Translations under genes and position numbers: made by a program
Part shown: piece by piece, positions 57,718 through 64,000 of the stretch
Layout: every line of letters begins with the position of its first letter
How positions within the stretch are numbered: position 1 is the stretch's first letter
Assembly: GCF_019175385.1 (NCBI RefSeq)
Contig: NC_083344.1
Coordinates: forward strand, 4,998,965-5,062,964
DNA: 64,000 nucleotides
Reading direction: 5' to 3'
Source of the DNA: Lycium barbarum
Taxonomy: Eukaryota; Streptophyta; Magnoliopsida; Solanales; Solanaceae
Notes under the pieces: model-generated
Database searches by the model: none
Seen by the model: only the letters and a program-made list of their open reading frames with translations
What the model was told of the DNA's origin: nothing

Positions 57718-60235
57718 TTGGCTCATTTGTACAGCTTTAGTCCTGGTTTGACTCTGCTTTTTGTTCCTTCCTTGTTGAAGCTGCCTGGAGATCATAGCTT
57801 GTCTTCCTTGCCATTTCACACCACCACTTGCTTTGTGCTGCAGTTCACCAGTGACAACTGCACTAGATTTGATGTTTCGAACCCTTTCACTAGGCAATCC
57901 AGGCTGCTCAAATGAATAGAACTACTTGTTAGTGGTACTTAATTTCAGAAAATGTTATTTAATTGTTAAACATAGAACATTCTTACATTGATGATAGTTG
58001 CTCCACTTTGTGTGTGCAACACTCCCATTCCAACCATCTTTGGCCTTTTAGTAGCAACACTCTACAAATTATACCAAAATATTAGCAACTAGTTCAGTAC
58101 TGAACTGTACATGAAGTATGTAAAATTATTTACCTTTTCAGTTGATCCATTTGGCCTACCCCTTCCTCTACCAGTTGGAGCAGGTGCCTTTCTTGGGCCA
58201 GAACCTGAACTTGGGCCAGCAGAAGCACTTGCAGTTGCACTTGGGCCAGCAGTTGTAGGATCTCTAAGACATTTCCTTTTATTATGACCTGGGGTATGAC
58301 ACTTACTGCATGTCATTTCAACCCCCCTTTTGGAGAGTTTTCCTGTTTTTTTGGGTTCACTTGCCTCTTTCCTCCTAATAGTCTTAGGCCTGCCTGGCAT
58401 CTTCCTCACTTCAGGTGGTATAACAGTAGGATTTGTGGATGGTGGCCACATCTTCAAGTTCAGAACTGGTTGAATAAAGTATCTATATGTCTTCATATAG
58501 GTATCTCTAGAATACCACTGAGAAATGTAATCCATTGGGTTCAACCTCTTGTGGTGAAGAGCAGCAATTGCATGAGGACATGGGATGCCTTTCAACATCC
58601 ATGCTCTACAAGAACAAGTTTGTCTAGGCAGATCCACAACATATCTAAAATGACCTTCAAGAACCTCATACCCCGTATCAGAATTCCATTCAATACTGCA
58701 TTTCATAGACCTTGCAGTATGCTCTGTCAGAACTTTCAATGCCATTGGAGAAAAGTCATGAATCCAACTGTCACAAAACTCCCTCATCTGTCCTACTCTC
58801 TTCATCATTTTGACTCTTATTTCTTCAAGCATAGTTATTACAGTCTTGTGCCTTGCAGCCAGTATCCAAGAGTTGAAACATTCAACCATGTTGTTGTCTA
58901 TAATGTCACACTTTGTGGTATATTTCATGTAAACCTTGCTCCACCTTTCAGAGTTGTAGTATATCAACTTATCAAGACATTCTTCTCCCAAAAGTTTCAT
59001 GTAGTCTAAGTTCTCATTCAGCTGAGACTCAAAAGTTGACTTTGCACACCTCCAGAAGCAATTCTTCCTCTCAAGGCCTCTGTATTTTTGGGGCCAATTG
59101 GCTAAAACATGCCTAGCACACATTCTATGTTCAACATTGGGCAGCTGCTCTTTTATGACACTTTCAAGACCCTGTGAGGAATAAAAAACAGGCAGTTAGT
59201 AAAGTAAAAGAACATTAGGGTAAAGAGTTATGAAATGGAGTGAATTCAACACTTAAATCTTACCTTCTGCATATCTGTTATAACAGCAATGTCTGTCCCA
59301 TCTCCCAGCTGAAGATCTTCCTTTAAAATTCTAATAAACCAAGTCCAATTGTGCTTGTTCTCAACCTCAACTACTGCCCAGGCCAGTGGCATCATCTGAT
59401 TGTTTCCATCTTTACAAACAGCAACAAGTAATTGACCTTTTGAGATTCCCTTTAAAAAGTAATCATCCAAACCAATGCACTTCCTACAACCAGCTAAGTA
59501 TGACTTCTTCATTGCATCAAAACATATGTATAATCCTCTAAACATTTTTTTTCCACCTTCAAATGTCTCATCACTAAGCCTAACTACACATGTACTACCT
59601 GGATTTGATCTTAACAACTCATCCCTATAATCTAAAATCCTCCCAAACTCCAAAACATGGTCACCCATCAACTCAGCTAAAACCTTGTTTCTTGCTCTTC
59701 TACACACAGTTCTACCAACATAAAGATCCAACTCCTTCTTAATGAGCTGCTTAAACTCAAAAATACTAATGTTTGGTTGTTCATTTATTCTCTCATTATA
59801 GTGACTAGATAAGAATTTGGTATTGCAAAGCTTGTTCCTATTGGTAGGGTCACACATGTGAATTGGATTATAGGTCTTCACTACAAAGTTGTTAGTCCTA
59901 GAGTCAAGACTAGCAAATAAAAGCCAAGGACAACCCTCTACACACCTAACCCTTACCCTTGTAGGTTCATTAATACATTGTTCAATGGCAACATGCTCAT
60001 GGACCGCATACTTGGTAACTGCAGTTCTAAATTCATTAACACTTTCAAATTGGAGGCCTGCTTCCCATACTATTTTCTTGGAGGTTTTATCAAACACAAC
60101 TCTGTTTGTGACCTTCCTTCTTTTTGATTTTACTCTCTGTTCAACTACTCCTTCATCATCATCAGATATGTCATCTAGATCAGTCTCAAAACTGGCAGCT
60201 TCATCTGAGGGGTAATAAGGCTCATCACCAGCCAA
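57697..60235 (-). CDS. MULE transposase (MuDR type), main body in 4 exons
   Basis: Exons are 60235-59264 (frame open from about 60235), 59171-58134, 58061-57987 and 57903-57697. All junctions are phase 0, with AAG|GTAAGA, AAAAG|GTAAAT and AAT|GTAAGA donors. Domains in order: an acidic N-terminus, a zinc-binding DNA-binding domain (CVEGCPWLLFASLD...HMC), and the MULE catalytic core with Asp in LDDYFLKG and VITDMQKG and a Glu in MVECFNSW. Then come a SWIM finger C-x-C...C-x-H (CSCRAWMLKGIPCPH), a basic segment, and a CCHC knuckle CSKCHTPGHNKRKC. The protein would cut and paste Mutator ends in the nucleus. The 5' end is disrupted (see 60236-60389 and the LTR at 60390), so full-length protein is unlikely from this copy. 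Confidence 0.85.
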
Positions 60236-60389
60236 CTTACCTTACATGTGTCTCTATTAGCACCTTCAGATTCATCATACCCCACATCTGGCCCTTTTGG
60301 TCCTGAACCTAACGTAACATGTTCAGGAACAAGAGCTCTTTCACCCCTCTTCCTTCTTTTTCTTTTTCCAGCTCTCTCTTCCTCCCTAA
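60236..60389 (-). pseudogene. Transposase 5' exon fragment, next to LTR insertion
   Basis: On the minus strand this reads an arginine/lysine-rich segment (KRKRRKRGERALVP) and then GPDVGYDESEGANRD. At 60236-60245 the pentamer GTAAG occurs twice in tandem. This shifts the frame relative to the main body and creates a perfect splice-donor-like AAG|GTAAGT. The reading frame upstream is cut by the solo LTR. Confidence 0.7.
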
Positions 60390-63300
60390 TGTTATATCCA
60401 GTATTTTGCGTATTCGGATAATTCGAGATAATTGCGGGAAGTTAAGAGAAAGGCTACATTTTTATCTTGTTTAATACACAAGTTGTTTATGAAATTTTTT
60501 GAAGTGGAAATATTAAGAAAGGCTAGGGGCAAAAAGGAAAATTCGCAAGATGGCTTATAGAAAAATGGAGGAAGGCTAAGGGCAAATTTGGAATTAGGAA
60601 ATATTATTTTTCATGAATTCCAAAACAAAACAAAAAAAAAGAGAAAAGTCTTGAATAAAAATGGCCAAGTGGGCCATCCAAATTGGGGTGGGCTTGGCCC
60701 AAACAAATGGATTGAACATGGGTATATTAGAAGACTTAATGGTCATAATTTTCATCTTTCCCCTTAGAAAATTCAAGAACCTTGGAGAAGAAAAGAAAGA
60801 AGGCCATTTCGGCCATGGCTTACCAAACAAGCCATGGAGAATTCTTGATAAAAAAAAATATTTTCTTCTAGCTTTTCTACTAATTGGAAGGTCCTCTTTA
60901 ACATGGAGTAATTGTTGGAGTGAGCAAAGTACTTGTTGTGCAAGTTGTGGACTCTAGCCGAGAAAGAAGAAATAAATGGAGAAAGGTATGTATTCAATCC
61001 TCTTTCTCATGTGTTATGAATGATTTGGGAGTATTGTAGCATGTAGAAGTGGATGAAATTCATGAAACATGCATGTGGAGGTTGTGGCCGAATGGGGCAT
61101 GTTGCTAAGATAAGATGAATTGATTTTTATTTAGAAGTTTGATTGTTGTGTTATGGATGATTTATGCATGTTGTAGTATGTGGAATTGGATGAAATTTAT
61201 GAAATATGTGGGTGTGGTGGTGGCCGTATAGGGTCTTCCCTAGTTGGGTATGTTGAGATGATTTTACTTAGTATTTTAGTTGTTGTTGTTATGGATTATG
61301 TGATGTAGAATGAAGGTTTGGTGGCTTGAAATGAAATTGTAATTGTTGTGGGATTGTTGAAGAAGTTAAGGTGACATTAGTATGATTCCTTATGCTTGTA
61401 TGAATGATATTGTTAATATATAGATTGTTGGTGTAGTTTATGAATTTGGAAGGAAAGAAAATATGCTGTCATCGTTCTTGTTGAATTTGGAAGGTTTCGG
61501 GTGAAGTGGTATGTTGATTGAATTGTTTGAAGTGTTCTTGAATCATGTTAGAATATGTTTTGAAATAATCGTTGAAGTTAGAGATATGATTGTTAGTATT
61601 GTTGTTGATAATTTGGCCGAGTTGAATTCTCGGATTGTTGTTGATAAATTGGCCGAGTTAGATTCTCGGGGATGGTGTATTTACAAGGGAAATGCTGCCG
61701 AAATTTCGGCAGATTATAAATGAATTTATTTGGAAGACTAAGGCGAGTGTGTGACAATGTGTTTAATGATTGTGTAATTTTCTTGAATGTAGACTAGCGA
61801 TAGCGAGCTTGGACAAATAAGCGTAGCTAATAGGACGTGGGACAGGTATGTAAAGCTTACCTTTTCTTTCCTTTGGCATGTCCTAGAGCTAAGTAAGTTA
61901 TGATACTTATCTTGGGGTAACTCTATTCATGGTTCCGAGCTTGTTAATGATTCTTATTCACTTCCTGATGCAAGTATACTTAGTATAGCCGAGCTTATTG
62001 TATGATGGAATAACAAGAAAAGTCTAAAGAGTTCTGTAAGTAGTAATGTCCCTAACTTTCGTAGACGGTCTCGGATTGCTTGAAAATGGTCGTAGAGGTT
62101 TCTATAATGAATAACGTTCAAGCTTTCATGTGCTAACTTGGATTGTTTTGGAAATGCTCGTAGAGGTTTCTATAATGAATAACGTTCGTAAATTTCATAA
62201 GCGAACTCGGATTATTTTAGAAACGTTCATGGGGGGTTCTATAATGAATGATGTCCATAGTGATATTTAAAAGGTACTTGGTATGATTGTTGCTTTAATT
62301 TTCCAAAAATAGCTTCGGAAACGTTCGTAGGAGGTTCTGTACTTTAAACGCTCATAACTTTCTTATACTAAGTCGGATTGACCCGAAACTTGTTTCTGAA
62401 CCTTCAGGTGTCGGTAAGTATACTTATCCATCAAGTCTTAAAAGTTGATTTATGTGCATTTAGTTTCCCACTACTCTGCACGTGCGTATGGTTGTTAACT
62501 TTCTTATACTAACTCGGGTTTACTTGAAACGTGTTTGTGGTTTACTAATGATTTCAAGAAAATTAGTTTTGTACTAAAGGAAACATAAACTTGATTTTCA
62601 AAACCACTCCGAAGGGGGTGCGAGATTTTACTATTTAGATTTTCAAAACTACTCCGAAGGGGGTGCAAGATTTTGCTACTTCGTTTCATTACGATTTGTG
62701 TTACACTCCATAGCATCATTTCTTTGTATTAATATTCGTGGGTTAAGTTGTGTTGACACCATTAACATTAGGGGCTATTACTATTATTATCATCATTATT
62801 TCGGGACCGGCATGCCCGAAGGGGCCAGGATAGACGTATGTCGGAACCGGCATGCCCGAAGGGGCCAGGATAGACATATGTCTGAACCGGCATGCCCGAA
62901 GGGGCCATCATCATTATTTCGGGACCGGTATGCCCGAAGGGGTCAGGATAGACGTATGTCGGAACCGGCATGCCTGAAGGGGCCATCATTATTATTTCGG
63001 GACCGACATGTCTGAAGGGGCCAGGATAGTCGTATGTCGGAACCGGTATGCCCGATGGGGCCATCATTATTATTATGTCGCAAGCAGCATGCCCGAAGGG
63101 GCCAGGACTAGTGTAATTATGTCGCGAGTGGCACGCCCGAGGGGGCCATCATTGTTACTATGCCGGAAGCGGCTGTCCGCAGGGACTATTGTGTTGTTAG
63201 CTGGGAGCGGTCGTCCGAAGGGACTATTGGGATACTACATTTATATTATGTATGCTAGAGTTGCGTAAGGCACTGCAGGGCACGGTTTAAAATGCTATTC

Positions 63301-63857
63301 CAGGTTACTTCCGGGCCGCTTCTAAACTTGTTTTCTATTATGCTTCTCCTTGTTTATGATTCAGTAGTGCTTTACATATTCAATACATATTCCGTACTAA
63401 CCCCCTTTCTTTGGGGGCTGCGTTTCATGCCACGCAGGTACACCAGATGAGTAGAAGACATTGCTAGAAGATGTTTCAGTGGGATTGGCGAGCTCCATTT
63501 CCTTCCGGAGTGTTGCCGAGTCTGAGTATTCATGATTATGGTATTTTGTCTATATTAGAGACTTTGCAGACAGCGTCTTGTGGTACGTTTGTCGAGATGT
63601 CGACAGAGTGGTGTCAGCTGAACCATTTGTGTATGTTAAGAGAGCATGTATTTTAGATGATTTCAATTGGGTTAAAGTACTTATTTGATTGAAAGTTTTC
63701 ATAATATGTATAAAGATAATGACCTCTATTTGGAAAATTTTCATGTTTTTAAAAAGTTTTTGAAATGACAGGTTTTGGTAAAGCGAATGTTAAGGGTTCA
63801 CTCGACTCTGATGAGAGTCGGGTGCCCATCATGCCCTACCAAGGTTAGGATGTGACA
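60390..63857 (+). mobile_element. Solo LTR of a Ty3-type element (3468 bp) with 5-bp TSD, inside the transposase gene
   Basis: It starts TGTTATATCCAG and ends GGATGTGACA. The flanks are CCTAA at 60385-60389 and 63858-63862. No internal domains are present. The 3' half has a segment around 63380-63450 (CATATTCCGTACTAACCCCC...CACGCAGGTACACC) like the matching part of the LTR at 2746-5162, plus a 40-bp-period array (62800-63240). Removing the LTR and one CCTAA makes the transposase frame continuous across the site. Confidence 0.92.
62800..63240 (+). repeat. About 40-bp tandem array in the solo LTR, 11 units
   Basis: The core GGCATGCCCGAAGGGGCC recurs near 62810, 62850, 62890, 62930, 62970, 63008, 63048, 63088, 63130, 63170 and 63212. 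It decays to GGCTGTCCGCAGGGAC at the right. Units alternate between AGGATAGACGTATGTC and ATCATTATTTCGGG linkers. Apparent open frames here are by-products of the repeat. Confidence 0.85.
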
Positions 63858-64000
63858 CCTAAAACCCATTATCTCCTCATCTACATCACTCTCACTATGT
63901 ACTTCTCCTTCATCAAACAATCCATCTAGGTATGAATCTAAATTACTACCAGTTTCAGAAAAATCAGGGACAGCCCTAGTTTGGGAAGATTCAACAGTGG
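63858..64000 (-). pseudogene. Transposase N-terminal exon piece, continues beyond window
   Basis: On the minus strand it is open throughout and acidic (YLDGLFDEGEVHSESDVDEE), reading in frame into 60389 once the LTR and one target copy are ignored. It is the upstream part of the MULE transposase exon. The start codon lies outside the window. Confidence 0.7.

Larger units (their letters stand above)
55314..64000 (-). mobile_element. Multi-gene Mutator-like element (MULE), right end beyond window
   Basis: The left terminus GGCAAAATACATCAAAAC is of the Mutator type, and the same 16-bp start appears as perfect inverted ends in the nested mini-element at 57511-57572. Inside, in order, are a GRF-finger gene (+), a B3 gene (-), a repeated-motif array and a transposase gene (-). 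A 3468-bp solo LTR (60390-63857) has inserted in the transposase 5' region. The right terminus and target duplication lie outside the window, so membership of the cargo genes in one element rests on the left terminus and the transposase frame continuing to the window edge. Confidence 0.7.

Noticed and set aside
58284..59009. 241-aa plus-strand open frame
   Set aside because: It is antisense to the conserved transposase exon, whose catalytic and SWIM motifs read on the minus strand.
62800..63240. CRISPR-like regular array
   Set aside because: Spacers are not unique, units decay gradually, and the host is a plant; it is an LTR tandem repeat.
62698..63268. Open frames rich in PxGIPVPTY or GARI-like repeats
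   Set aside because: They are translations of the 40-bp LTR array.

Overview
The window is nuclear plant DNA from a dicot. The repeat types (Tekay-type Ty3 LTRs ending in GTCGTGACA, an RTE LINE with a TTGTTG tail, a tRNA-headed SINE sharing that tail, and several MITE types) look most like a Solanaceae genome. That assignment is recognition from experience, not a search. The genes have introns, and transposable elements cover most of the sequence.

Layout. 1-5162 is the 3' part of a Tekay-type Ty3 chromovirus with a decayed pol and a complete 3' LTR. 7925-10998 is a solo LTR with a perfect 5-bp target duplication. 13620-25100 (minus) is a JmjN/JmjC histone-demethylase-like gene of the plant KDM5 type. 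Nine coding exons can be assembled, all in phase 0, encoding 759 aa. Its introns hold an RTE LINE, a SINE and several MITEs, and its 5' part holds a tandemly duplicated leader exon. 25219-30544 is a nearly intact Ty1/copia element inserted just upstream of that gene. 30545-35700 is a mosaic of nested MITEs. 35747-42181 (minus) is a two-exon UDP-glycosyltransferase (480 aa, UGT709-like) split by a 4992-bp intron. 44900-46790 holds fragments of a LINE-type RNase H domain and a MULE transposase. 47002-48150 and 49833-52152 are a truncated LTR and a solo LTR of one family in opposite orientation. About 52900-54420 (minus) resembles a remnant of an endogenous pararetrovirus: a viroplasmin-like domain followed by a TATA-containing intergenic region.

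The most unusual object is 55314-64000, a large Mutator-like element (MULE) whose right end lies outside the window. Just inside its left terminus it carries an intact GRF-type zinc-finger gene with a C-terminal membrane segment (plus strand). Next comes an intact single-domain B3 gene (minus), then a six- to seven-copy motif array, and then a four-exon transposase gene (minus) with a SWIM finger and a CCHC knuckle. The transposase 5' part is interrupted by a 3.47-kb solo LTR with a perfect 5-bp target duplication and by a 5-bp microduplication. A 62-bp miniature MULE with the same terminus has inserted into the element. Inward transcription from both ends recalls the convergent mudrA/mudrB layout of maize MuDR. 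The B3 plus GRF cargo is the main candidate for something not well described.

All gene models are read by eye from splice signals, frame and family knowledge. No alignment, expression or database evidence was available.
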